This document shows, piece after piece, positions 23,289-32,400 of a stretch of DNA of 40,790 bases. This stretch comes from JBFAPK01 sp040676675 (GTDB lineage: Bacteria; Actinomycetota; Actinomycetes; Mycobacteriales; Micromonosporaceae): NCBI RefSeq assembly GCF_040676675.1, contig NZ_JBFAPK010000058.1, positions 1-40,790 on the forward strand, written 5' to 3'. A program made the translations under genes and the position numbers. Positions within the stretch are counted from its first letter, which is position 1. Every line of letters starts with the position of its first letter. The notes beneath the pieces are model-generated. The model ran no database searches. It worked only from the letters and a program-made list of their open reading frames with translations, and was not told where the DNA came from.

Positions 23289-25441
23289 AAGAGTTTGTCC
23301 TGGGTGAACGGGACATCCCGGAGGCGGAGGCCGGTGGCGTGGTAGATCGCGTTGCCGATCGCCGCGGGCACCCCTGTTCCGGGTGTCTCACCAAAGCCGC
23401 GTGCGCCAAGTGAGGGTTTGTGGTTGTCGTCCGCGCGATCGACGAACAGGGCTTCCACCGACGGGACATCGGCGCAGACCGGGACCAGGTAGGCGGACAG
23501 GTTGGGGTTGACGACCCGGGCCGTGTGAGGATCCACCATCGTGTGCTCCATCAGCGCGAAGCCCAGGCCCCAGGTTACGCCGCCGATCACCTGTCCGCGC
23601 GCGGTCCGGCGGTTGAGCACCCGCCCTACGTCGTAGACGGCCACGACGCGGCTCACCCGCAACGCGCCGACCCGTGGCCGTATCCGGACCTCCACGAACA
23701 CTGCTCCAGACGTGTGTCCGGGTACGTTCCGCCTTTCGCCCTGCACCTCGAGCACGCTGCCACGGCGACGCATGACGCCGCGGAAGGTGTCACGGCGACG
23801 ACGGTCGCCTCGGGCGTACAGCCGACCGTCCTCCACGACGACGTCCTCGGCCGGCACGCCATACAGATCGGAATGGGGGTCGGCGACAGCGAGACGTACC
23901 ACGGTGTCTCTCGCGGTCCTCGCCGCCTGATCCACCGGACCGACCACGCTCGGCATCGTGGACGATCCCGCCGAGATCGACGCACGGGGAAACTCGGTGT
24001 CGCCGAGCAGCGTCGTGACGTGGCCGAGCGGTACGCCGAGCCCATCGGCAGCGACCTGAGTCAGCACGGTGTAGGTGCCGGTGCCGATCTCCTGGCTCGC
24101 GGTCCGCAGGGTCGCCCGCCCGTCCAGCCCGATGGTGAGCGAGGCGAAGGACTCGATCGAGTTGAAGCTGTGGAACTCGGTGGCCATGCCCCAGCCCACG
24201 TACTCGTCGCCAACCCTCATGGACCCCGGCCGGGGATCGCGCCGCTCCCAGCCGAACGCCTTGGTCCCCATCCGGTAGCACTCCAGCAGGTGGTCGCTCG
24301 GGTCGGTCGTGGTGTGGTTGCGTACCCGAACCTCCACGGGGTCGATGCCGACCTCGTAGCTGAGCTCGTCCAAGGCGGTCTCAAGAGCGAAGTGAGCAGT
24401 CGTCTCGGGTGAGCGCATGTAGCTGGACGTGTGCAGATCCAGCTTGACGCCCATCTGCCGAACGTGCACGTCCGGGCAGGTGTAAAGGTTGATCGTAGAA
24501 TCGCTGAAGTTGTAGACCCCGTTCTCGGTACGGCTCAGCTGCTGCGTCGAGGTGTCGACGATCGCGGTCAGCACACCCTGCCGGGTCGCGCCCACCCGCA
24601 GCCGGCGACTGAACTCGGAACGGTGGCCGTTCGAGGTGTACATCTGCGCCCGGGACAGCACCAGCTTTACCGACCGTCCGACGAGCCTCGCCACCTCCGC
24701 GGTGAGCAGAGTGTGGGGATAGACGGGCCCCTTGGCGCCGAAGCCTCCGCCGAGGTAGGGCGAGACCACCCGGACCTTGGTCAGATCGGTGATGTTGAAC
24801 GCCTGAGACACGATCATGCGGGTGAAGACGACGCCCTGTGCGCTCTCGTAGAGAGTCAGCTCGTCGTCCTTCCAAACGGCGGTGGTGGTATGGGGCTCGA
24901 TCGGATTGTGATGCTGCATCGGGCTGCTGTAGGACCGCTCGATCCGGACCGGTGCCTGCCCGAAAGCTGCCTCGGCGTCACCGCGGACGTACTCGTTCTC
25001 CCTTTCACGGAACGCGGGCGGCAGGAACGCTTCGTCCATCGCGTCTGCCAGCCGTACGACGGCCTCCTCGGCGCGGTAGCGCACGCGCACGAGGTTGGCG
25101 GCCTCCTGTGCCTGTTCCAGGGTTTCGGCCACCACGTAGGCGACCGGCTGCCCGTTGTGGTGGATACGGGTATCCTGCATCGGCACGAAGCCCTTGGTGT
25201 ACGGGAATGCCGGCACCGTGAACCTCCGCATGTCGCGGTGGGTGTAGACCGCCACGACTCCGGGGTGGGCCAGCGCCGCACGGGTGTCGATCTCGAGGAT
25301 CTCTCCCCGGGCGATCGTGCTCATCACCATGAAACCGTGCAGCGCGTCGGTCAACTCGTTGTCCGCGGCGTACCGGGCCGCGCCGGTGACCTTCACCCGG
25401 CCGTCCACCCGCTCCACACCCTGACCGACCAGCTCGGTCAT
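23285..25441 (-). CDS. paoC: molybdopterin-binding subunit of aldehyde oxidoreductase (PaoC-like)
   Basis: 718 residues. ATG 25441 overlaps the preceding stop as ATGA, giving translational coupling. It has the xanthine oxidase family layout: an a/b hammerhead domain (VKVTGAARYAADNE, ~residues 15-130), then the molybdopterin-binding domains with LGGGFGAKG and the C-terminal GARGFGETPGTG, whose Glu685 matches the essential base of the family. It should bind a molybdopterin cofactor and oxidise aldehydes or heterocycles. No signal peptide is present; in the E. coli system the trimer is exported by the Tat signal of the small subunit. The dedicated chaperone (PaoD/XdhC type) is not in this window. 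Confidence 0.9.
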   Translation of the reverse strand: MTELVGQGVERVDGRVKVTGAARYAADNELTDALHGFMVMSTIARGEILEIDTRAALAHPGVVAVYTHRDMRRFTVPAFPYTKGFVPMQDTRIHHNGQPVAYVVAETLEQAQEAANLVRVRYRAEEAVVRLADAMDEAFLPPAFRERENEYVRGDAEAAFGQAPVRIERSYSSPMQHHNPIEPHTTTAVWKDDELTLYESAQGVVFTRMIVSQAFNITDLTKVRVVSPYLGGGFGAKGPVYPHTLLTAEVARLVGRSVKLVLSRAQMYTSNGHRSEFSRRLRVGATRQGVLTAIVDTSTQQLSRTENGVYNFSDSTINLYTCPDVHVRQMGVKLDLHTSSYMRSPETTAHFALETALDELSYEVGIDPVEVRVRNHTTTDPSDHLLECYRMGTKAFGWERRDPRPGSMRVGDEYVGWGMATEFHSFNSIESFASLTIGLDGRATLRTASQEIGTGTYTVLTQVAADGLGVPLGHVTTLLGDTEFPRASISAGSSTMPSVVGPVDQAARTARDTVVRLAVADPHSDLYGVPAEDVVVEDGRLYARGDRRRRDTFRGVMRRRGSVLEVQGERRNVPGHTSGAVFVEVRIRPRVGALRVSRVVAVYDVGRVLNRRTARGQVIGGVTWGLGFALMEHTMVDPHTARVVNPNLSAYLVPVCADVPSVEALFVDRADDNHKPSLGARGFGETPGTGVPAAIGNAIYHATGLRLRDVPFTQDKLL

Positions 25442-26421
25442 CGCATGCCTCCGAGATCGCTGAGGACGCTCGCCAGCGCCCGCTGAACGAGTTGGACCTT
25501 GAACCTGTTGTCCTCGTACGGCGTGGCCTCCCGGACGAGGGTCCGGCCCGCGTTGTCGATCGCCGCCTCCGTGAGCGGACGGCCTCGTAGCGAGGCCTCG
25601 ACGCGCGGGTCCCGCCACGGACGTGTGCCTATCCCGCCGAATGCCAGTCGCACGTCCTGCACGACACCGCCTCTCAACTGGAGCGCGGCCGCCACGGACA
25701 CCACAGCGAACTCGAAGGTCGCCCGGTCGCGCAGTTTCAGGTAGCGCGAGTGGGTGGCCAGGGACGTGCGTGGAACGTCCACCCCGGTGATGAGGTCTCC
25801 GCTGCGTATCACCGTCTCCTTCGTCGGGGTCGACCGGGGTAGGAGGTAGAAGTCGGACATGGGGACGGCCCGGGCTCCGTCAGGGCCGAGCAGACGCACC
25901 CATGCGTCCAGCGCCGTCAGCGCCACCGCCAGATCGGAGGGATGCGTAGCGATGCAGTGGTCACTGCAACCGAGAATCGCATGCCCGCGGTTGTACCCGT
26001 TGATCGCCGGGCAGCCACTGCCGGGAGCACGCTTGTTGCACGGTGAGGCCGGGTCACGGAAGTACCCGCACCTGGTGCGTTGCAACAGGTTCCCACCGAT
26101 CGTGGCCATGTTGCGTACCTGTGGGGAAGCCGAGGCCAGCAGCGCCTCCGACAACACCGGGAACGCCCCCCTCAGCCCGGAATGCTCGGCGACCTCCCGC
26201 ATCCGGGCCAGGCCACCAACGCGCAGCCACCGGGAGTCGAGAGCGATCCGGTTGATGTTCAGGTGGCTCAGATCCACCAAGTGGTCGTGAACCTCCGCTC
26301 CGTCCCGCATTAGATTGAGCAGGTCGGTTCCGCCGGCGATGAACGTCGAGTTCGGTGTTCTGGCGGCGATCCGTACCGCGTCGGCCGGATCTTTCGCGAC
26401 TGTGTACCCGAATGCCCTCAC
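25438..26421 (-). CDS. paoB: FAD subunit with extra [4Fe-4S] insertion (PaoB-like)
   Basis: 327 residues from GTG 26421, whose GTGA overlaps the stop of the [2Fe-2S] gene; GGAGAT lies just upstream. FAD-binding motifs FIAGGTDLLNLM and TIGGNLLQ are intact, and the C-terminal CO dehydrogenase flavoprotein domain follows. Between them is the Cys-rich insertion typical of PaoB and 4-hydroxybenzoyl-CoA reductase beta: Cys118, Cys128 (CNKRAPGSG), Cys137, Cys152 and Cys156, followed by IATHPSD. Four of these should hold a [4Fe-4S] cluster, which ordinary xanthine dehydrogenase FAD subunits lack. It passes electrons from the molybdenum site to an outside acceptor. Confidence 0.9.
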   Translation of the reverse strand: MRAFGYTVAKDPADAVRIAARTPNSTFIAGGTDLLNLMRDGAEVHDHLVDLSHLNINRIALDSRWLRVGGLARMREVAEHSGLRGAFPVLSEALLASASPQVRNMATIGGNLLQRTRCGYFRDPASPCNKRAPGSGCPAINGYNRGHAILGCSDHCIATHPSDLAVALTALDAWVRLLGPDGARAVPMSDFYLLPRSTPTKETVIRSGDLITGVDVPRTSLATHSRYLKLRDRATFEFAVVSVAAALQLRGGVVQDVRLAFGGIGTRPWRDPRVEASLRGRPLTEAAIDNAGRTLVREATPYEDNRFKVQLVQRALASVLSDLGGMR

Positions 26422-27098
26422 CGCCCGATCTCCTCTGCCGCGTCGGCTACAGCCGCGACGATGTTCTGGTAAGCCGCGCACCGGCACAGGTTTCCGCTCA
26501 TCCACTCTCGGATTTCGGCCTCGGAACCTGTGTGACCTTCGTGGATACAGGCCACAGCGGACATGATCTGACCGGGCGTGCACGCGCCGCACTGAAACGC
26601 GTCATGACGGATGAACGCCTCCTGTACCGGGTGCAGGTCATCGCCTCGCGCCAGTCCTTCCACGGTGGTGACCTCGGCGTCCTGCGTCATGACCGCCAGG
26701 GTCAGGCAGGACTTGATTCGCTCACCGTCCAACAGCACCGTGCACGCGCCGCACTCGCCCCGGTCACAGCCCTTTTTCGTGCCGGTCATGTGGAGGCGTT
26801 CACGCAGCGCGTCCAGCAGGGTCACCCTCGGCTCCACTGTGACCGCATGGCGCTGCCCGTTGACCGACAGGGTGATCTCGGCCGCCGCGCCGGCGGCGAC
26901 GGTGTACGCCCTGGCGGCCGCGGCGTGCGATGGTCCGGCGACAGCCGGACTCGCGCTGGGTCCTACTGTTGCCCACGCCATACCCGCTGAGGCCGCCGTA
27001 ACGGACATGAGAAACGTGCGGCGGCTGAGGTCCCCGTTGTCGGGGCCGACTTCCCCGTCTGTCACGGCTGAGCCGTTCTCGTCACTGGAGGTTTCCAT
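26418..27098 (-). CDS. paoA: [2Fe-2S] subunit of aldehyde oxidoreductase with Tat signal (PaoA-like)
   Basis: 226 residues, first gene of the operon; ATG 27098 with AAAGGCG upstream. Residues 25-45 form a Tat signal (SRRTFLMS, twin Arg 26-27, then a hydrophobic stretch). The plant-type ferredoxin cluster is Cys111, 116, 119 and 131; the second, helical cluster is Cys170, 173, 205 and 207 (QCGACTPGQ and LCRCAAY). This is the pattern of PaoA/YagT, whose Tat signal carries the folded three-subunit complex across the membrane. In a Gram-positive bacterium the enzyme would act on the outer face of the membrane. Confidence 0.9.
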   Translation of the reverse strand: METSSDENGSAVTDGEVGPDNGDLSRRTFLMSVTAASAGMAWATVGPSASPAVAGPSHAAAARAYTVAAGAAAEITLSVNGQRHAVTVEPRVTLLDALRERLHMTGTKKGCDRGECGACTVLLDGERIKSCLTLAVMTQDAEVTTVEGLARGDDLHPVQEAFIRHDAFQCGACTPGQIMSAVACIHEGHTGSEAEIREWMSGNLCRCAAYQNIVAAVADAAEEIGR

Positions 27099-27146
27099 GC
27101 TTCGCCTTTCGTAGCGGGACTGGGCCGACTCCGCCGGAGCCGCCGA

Positions 27147-27266
27147 TTACGAGGTCTGTTGTTCACCCGGGCGCTGCGCGGCGGCACGGCGGCCGTTCCT
27201 TTGCAGCCCGCCCGTGACGACGGCGAGGCGCTGGGCGCCGCCTGAACTGGTCTGTGATGCGGTCAT
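27147..27266 (-). pseudogene. stump of a short-chain dehydrogenase/reductase gene
   Basis: ATG 27266 opens a 39-codon frame beginning MTASQTSSGGAQRLAVVTGG, which reads like the first beta strand and start of the TGxxxGxG dinucleotide-binding motif of an SDR, then turns into QRNGRRAAQ and stops. The rest of an SDR is absent: the pao operon begins about 50 bp further on. Upstream, CTTACCGC-like DNA with spaced repeats (about 27270-27300) could be its old promoter. I read it as the remnant left when the pao operon or a deletion removed the gene body. A genuine 39-residue peptide is less likely. Confidence 0.4.
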
Positions 27267-27310
27267 GCCATCAACGCTGCCGTGTGGCCCCTTGCGGTAA
27301 CAGATGCTCC

Positions 27311-27339
27311 CGAAGGAGGGGATGACGCCCCCTCCTTCG
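27311..27339. other. strong stem-loop upstream of the pao operon
   Basis: CGAAGGAGGGG and CCCCTCCTTCG form a perfect 11-bp stem with loop ATGACGC. It lies 213 bp upstream of the paoA-like start and is not next to the end of any intact gene. It could be an operator, a terminator of a lost gene, or part of an untranslated leader. Confidence 0.45.
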
Positions 27340-27769
27340 CTCCCGTCGCGGTCAGGTCCATCCCACCGCGTGCCAACCAGCAGCCCCTCCGGGCGCTTGC
27401 GGTCGTGTGATCAAGACGTACTGGTCACGAGTCAGGGCCATCATGCCCGGCAGTCGCCGCCGGGCGAGGGCATCTCGACGGCGGACGAACCCCGGCCACA
27501 ATCGGTGGCCGGAAGCATCGACAAAGGCATCCGGCGGCGGCGCCGAGCATCCACCGGCGCTTGCTCCTCGCTCAGGTCGAGCGGGTTGCCGGGCGCGTGG
27601 TGCAGCTGACGGCGTACGCCGTCGGACAGGCCCGGTCTATTGCCACCAGCAGAGTCTCGGATTCACTGCGTGGCAGCGGCCGCACGACGATCTCCGACCA
27701 TCCAGAGCGGACCGAGCAGGTCACTTTGGTCCCGACATGCGTTCCTTATAGCGTTTGCTCCTCGCGAGC
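27340..27769. other. 430-bp stretch without a supported gene
   Basis: Between the stem-loop and the end of the HExxH protein gene I find only short frames with no family signature, codon bias or SD. It is mildly less GC-biased than its surroundings and may be decayed coding sequence. A 29-codon minus-strand frame at 27352-27441 lacks an SD and is not called. Confidence 0.4.
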
Positions 27770-29392
27770 TCAGCCTTGCGGGTAGGTCACACCGGGGAAG
27801 TCGTGCTGCGCCTGGACGAACTGGTGCTCCCACTCGGCCGGCCAGCCGAATGCCGTGGTCGCCAGCGGTTTGAGGTTCACGCCAGCCGCGCCGCTCCAGA
27901 AGTGCACGAACTCGCCCCAGTTGAGGTCGCGGGCGTACGCCCCGTTGTGCTGATGGAAGTTCGCGGCCAACAGTTCGAAGAAATTGGTCAGCGGAGCGGT
28001 TCTACCGTGGTCCCGCCAGATCGGATAGAACCAGTCCCGGAACCAGTACGTGTCGGTGCGCGGATTGTCGTAGGTGGCGGTGACGAGGTGGTGGTACGCG
28101 CGGTTCGCATCGGCGGTCATCCCGAGGTTGACGTACATGTCGTACCCGTAGATCTCGCACCAGGCGCTGTCATTCCAAATGGGGAAAGCCGGCGAGTTGC
28201 GGACTCCCAGGGAAGAGCCCTCGACGATATGCCCGATCTCGTGAACGATGATGTCCCGATGCCAGTCGGTCGCCTGGTTCCAGTTGTCGACGCCGATGTC
28301 GATGACGTTGCGATGGTCGTGGTGCCCGTCGAAGACATTGGCCGGATGCCCACCGCCGTACCGGCCCTCGTGGAAGATGGCGGCGAGCCGGGGGTTGCTG
28401 AACGAACCGTAGGTCTGCTTGGTGTACCGCCACATGGCGGTGGTGAAGGTGTCGAGCCAGCCGGCCTGCGCCGGATCCACGTCCGGGTCGAGGTAGACCC
28501 CGACGTCGTCGTTGTACGTCGTCCGCGTCAGTGGCTGGACGTGTTCGTTCCAGTGCTCCTGCCAGGTCGCGGGGAGGTTCGGATCCCCCGTGGTGGCGTC
28601 CACCGTCGCGTACCCGGAGCGGCCGGTGCCGTTCTCCGCCCGGACGCGGTAGTGGTACCGGGTGTTGCCGGAGAGCCCCAGGCCATGGAATCGGGTGGTG
28701 CCGACCGGTAGGTCGCGTGACCAGTTCCAGTTGGTCCCGTCGATCGACCGCTCGATACGGTAGCGGGTCTCCCACCGGGTGTTGTCCTGCCAGCTGAGGA
28801 CGATCTGGTCGCCGGAGACCACCTGGGCGGTCAGCCCGCTCGGCGCCGACGGCGGTGGGGTCGTCGCGGTCGTCGTCCCGAGGATCTGCCATTCGGCGAG
28901 CTGGGTGCCCGCCGCACCGGCGTTGGCGGTGATTCGTAGCCGGTAGTAGTGGTACGCGGTGGTGTTGGGAAACGTGTACGACTTGCGCGAGTGACGCGCG
29001 ACGAACCTCTGATCGCTGCGGCTGTCCAGCGTCACCCACGTCGTTCCGTTCGGTGACGCCTCGAAGACCCAGCTCCGTGGATCGCGATCGGGGAAGTCGT
29101 TGGCCGAGGTGATCCGGTAACCGGTCACGGTCGTCGGATTTGCGGCCAGGTACTGCAGCCAGGTCGTGGAGTGGAGGGTGAAGTACTTCGAGTACGGAGT
29201 GTTGTCGATGGACTTGTCGGCCTCCTCGCCGGCCCAGTCGTTCCACTCGGCGGTCAACGCCCCGGGCACGTCCGTGACGTCGATCGGATCCATGGCGTAC
29301 GCCGATCCGCCACCGATGACGACGAGACCGGTCGTGGCGACGGCGACGGCGGTGACCGCCGCCCAGGTGTGTCTTGGTCGTGAGGTGAGCAA
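27770..29392 (-). CDS. secreted discoidin-FnIII protein with HExxH metalloprotease-like domain
   Basis: 540 residues from TTG 29392 (GGAG ~10 nt upstream; frame upstream has no ATG/GTG with support and overlaps the next gene antiphase). Residues 1-33 are a Sec signal ending SAYA. Residues ~45-165 form an F5/8 type C (discoidin, CBM32-like) domain that binds sugars or polymers; ~175-265 is an FnIII domain (SGLTAQV...YHYRVRAENG). The C-terminal ~260 residues carry IIVHEIGHIVEG with His384, Glu385 and His388 as a zinc-site motif; the third ligand is not obvious (Glu or His further on, e.g. near WCEIYGYD). I cannot place it in a known peptidase family. It lies downstream of the chitinase gene on the same strand. 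Confidence 0.8.
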   Translation of the reverse strand: MLTSRPRHTWAAVTAVAVATTGLVVIGGGSAYAMDPIDVTDVPGALTAEWNDWAGEEADKSIDNTPYSKYFTLHSTTWLQYLAANPTTVTGYRITSANDFPDRDPRSWVFEASPNGTTWVTLDSRSDQRFVARHSRKSYTFPNTTAYHYYRLRITANAGAAGTQLAEWQILGTTTATTPPPSAPSGLTAQVVSGDQIVLSWQDNTRWETRYRIERSIDGTNWNWSRDLPVGTTRFHGLGLSGNTRYHYRVRAENGTGRSGYATVDATTGDPNLPATWQEHWNEHVQPLTRTTYNDDVGVYLDPDVDPAQAGWLDTFTTAMWRYTKQTYGSFSNPRLAAIFHEGRYGGGHPANVFDGHHDHRNVIDIGVDNWNQATDWHRDIIVHEIGHIVEGSSLGVRNSPAFPIWNDSAWCEIYGYDMYVNLGMTADANRAYHHLVTATYDNPRTDTYWFRDWFYPIWRDHGRTAPLTNFFELLAANFHQHNGAYARDLNWGEFVHFWSGAAGVNLKPLATTAFGWPAEWEHQFVQAQHDFPGVTYPQG

Positions 29393-29422
29393 CTGTGTCT
29401 CCGTTTCGTTGGTGTCGACTCG

Positions 29423-29441
29423 CCGCCGGGTTCTCCGGCGG
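29423..29441 (-). terminator. stem-loop between chitinase and HExxH genes
   Basis: CCGCCGG-gttct-CCGGCGG is a perfect 7-bp stem in the 83-bp gap. It could end or attenuate the chitinase transcript before the peptidase-like gene. No U-run. Confidence 0.4.
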
Positions 29442-29475
29442 AGGACGACAGAGGGGCGCCCCGATCCCTGGTGGG

Positions 29476-32400
29476 TCAGTTGGCCGGGCCGATCAGCTTC
29501 CACGGCTCGTGGTCGGCGTCCGGCCCGGTGCCCGGGATGTTGCCCTGAGTCCACCACTTGGCCTGCCAGACCTTGCCGCCGTACTTCACGGTGGTCTCCT
29601 CGACCGGCTGGGTCGCCGGGTTGTAGACCCGGGTCGCGTCCCAGGCCGGGGCGGAGCAGCCGCCCGCCGGTGGGGCCGCCGGCGACGATCCCCGGTTCTG
29701 TTCCGACCGCAGCGCGAACCGCTGGGTGTCCAGCCGGAGCGTGGTGTTCACCGGTCCGGTGGCCGGCAGGTAGTAGATAATCGGGATGTCCAGGCTCTTG
29801 CCCGGCGGGATGATCTGGCAGTAGTCCAGCTTGACGCCGACCCGGTGGAAGTCGCCGCGCAAACCGCCGCCGGCGTTGGGGCCGGTGTGTCCCGCCTCCA
29901 CCTGCCACTTACCGCCCTGCGCCCCGGTCTGCCAGTCACCGTCCTTGATCAACGGTGGGGTGGAGGTGGGCAGGTCGAAGCGGAGCTCGACGTCCTTGCC
30001 GCCGCCGATGGTGACGGCGGTGTTGTTGGTGACCCGGAGCGTGGGTTGCATCGGCCACAGGTCCGCGGCGGTGGAGCCGTACTCCACCAGGTCGACGGTG
30101 ACGTCGAGCGCCGCCGACGGCATCGTCACCGAGCTACCGGCGTTGCGACTGGCGCCGTAGGCACCGATCCGGGCGAGCCGCTCGTGCAGCCGCGTGGTCA
30201 TGGCGTGGCCGATGCGGCAGGGATTCTCGTCGGTCACGGCCGCCGGGCAGTGGTAGTCGCCGCCCAGCTCCCACATCATCACGCCACCGGCACCCTTGTC
30301 GATCACGTAGTTGGCGACCGCGTCGATGCCCTGCATGTCCGTCGTGGACAGGAAGACGTCCTTGCTGTCGTTCCACAGCCAGGAGGTCTTCGTGGTGTCG
30401 TCCCAGTGCCGGACGTACGCCCCGGTGAACTCGTCGGACGGGTCGGCGTCCGGTGTCAGGCCCACGTTGTCGGCGTACCTGGGCATGACATACCTTTCCA
30501 GGTTTTTGGCGTGCCACATGGGGTTGACGCCGGCGCCCAGTTCCTCGCCCTCGGCGGTCTTGTCGTGCCAGATGTTGTCGATGCCGACGGCGCCGTTGCC
30601 GCACGGCCGCGCGATGTTGGTGCCCGGTGGGCAGTCGGTCCCCGTCGAGGTCCCCCACATGCCGGACTCGCCACCGGTGACGCCCTGCCAGCCCCGCGTG
30701 TAGTACGGGATGCCGATGTTGATCCGGCCCGCCTGCATCGCACCGCGCAGATAGTGGAACGCCCAGTCGGTGTTGAAGTAGCCGACGCCGTCGTACTCCG
30801 GGGTTGTGTAGAGGTCTCCCAACTCCCCGTCCCGGCCGTCGTCGTAGAGCGGGGCGTTCGGCCCGACCACGTCGTTCCACGTGCCGTGGAAGTCGTACGA
30901 CATCAGGTTGGTGAAGTCCTGGTACCGCAGCGCCTTCTGGTTCGCCATACCCCGGACCAGATAGCCCGACGCCGACGACGCGGACGTCAGCAGGTAGTAC
31001 TTGTCGTCCACCGCGGCGGCCCGGTCCAGCGTCTCCCGCAGCGTCCTCATCAGCGCCGTGTAGCTGGCCGGCAGTCCCGGCCGCCTTGAGCGCGCCGTGT
31101 CCCAGTCGTTGGGGTTGCCGGTCTGGTCCAGCGTCGTCGGGTACTCGAAGTCGATGTCCACCCCGTCGAAGCCGTAGTCCCGCAGGAAGTCCACCACGGA
31201 GTCGGCAAAGGTGTTGATCCCGCTCTGGTTGACCGTGCCGTCGGCGTTGGTGGTCATCGAGTAGAAGCCGCGGGACTCGGCCCAACCGCCGACCGAGATC
31301 AGCGTCTTCACCCGTGGATGCAGCTCCTTGTAGCGGGTCAACAGGTTGAAGTGCCCCCGGTACGGCAGGTCGAGGTCCATCTCCGCGCCGGGTACGCCGG
31401 GCCAGGTCATGCCGATGGCCGGATTCTCGGCACCGGCGGCGCCCACGGAGATCTGGTTGTTCTCGATATGGGCGAAGGCGTAGTTGATGTGCGTCACCTT
31501 TGACCATGGAATGTTCTTGACCAGGTAGTACGGCGTGCCATCGGCTCCGGTACGGCCCCCGTTGAAGTAGCCGATCACCCGCCGGGACCGGCCCTGACCG
31601 AGCCACTCCCGGCCCTCGGAGTCGTAGACGTCGCAGTACGGGGTGGTCGCGCCCGCGGTCGGTGGCATCCCGTCCGGGCGACAGGTGTGATGGGCACCCG
31701 TCGCCGGTTTGGCACCGCCATCATCCCCACCGGGATGCGCCTCCACCGGGTCGCCCACGCCGCCGTTCGTCGCCGGGTCGAGCGGGTCGGGGACGTCGAT
31801 CCAATCAGCGTCCGCCGCGCCGAGAACGCCGTCGTAGAACGCGACGGCCATCTTCTGGTAGCCCCTGTCGTCGGGGTGCAGCCCGTCAGTGTGCTGGTTG
31901 GCCGTCGTCACCGCGTTCATGTCCACCAGTCGCACCTGCTTTCCGGCTTGCTGCCGGGCCGCTACCACGCCGGGGATCGCCTGGTTGTAGGCGACGATCC
32001 GCGCCTGCGTTGCCAGATCGGCGGCCGGAACGATGGTCGAGACCAGCAGCGTCACCCCGGGGGCCCGCTGGAAGATCTGGTCGATCAGGCTGCCGAGCCG
32101 GGCCGGAGCACCGCTGGGATCGACATTGTTGGTCATGTCGGTGGTGCCGATGTGCAGTAGCACGACGTCGGGCTGGTACGTCGTCATCGCGGCATCCGTG
32201 ATCGCGGCGATGTCCTCGATCGTGTGGCCAACGTGCCCCTCGTTGGGCAGGCCAGACGGACCCGAGCGTTGCGATCCGACCAGCTCGACCGAGTCAAGCA
32301 TCTGGCTGACACCCGACAGGTAACCGGAACCATCCGAGCTGCCGACCCCGAGCGTGATCGAATCACCCAACGGCATGATCGTGGGCCTGGCATCCGCGCT

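Noticed and set aside
27352..27441. 29-codon minus-strand frame in the gap upstream of the HExxH gene
   Set aside because: No SD, no promoter and no family resemblance; chance frame.
29393..29908. Longer N-terminus for the HExxH protein
   Set aside because: It would run antiphase through the chitinase gene's conserved C-terminal chitin-binding domain; the signal peptide begins at TTG 29392.
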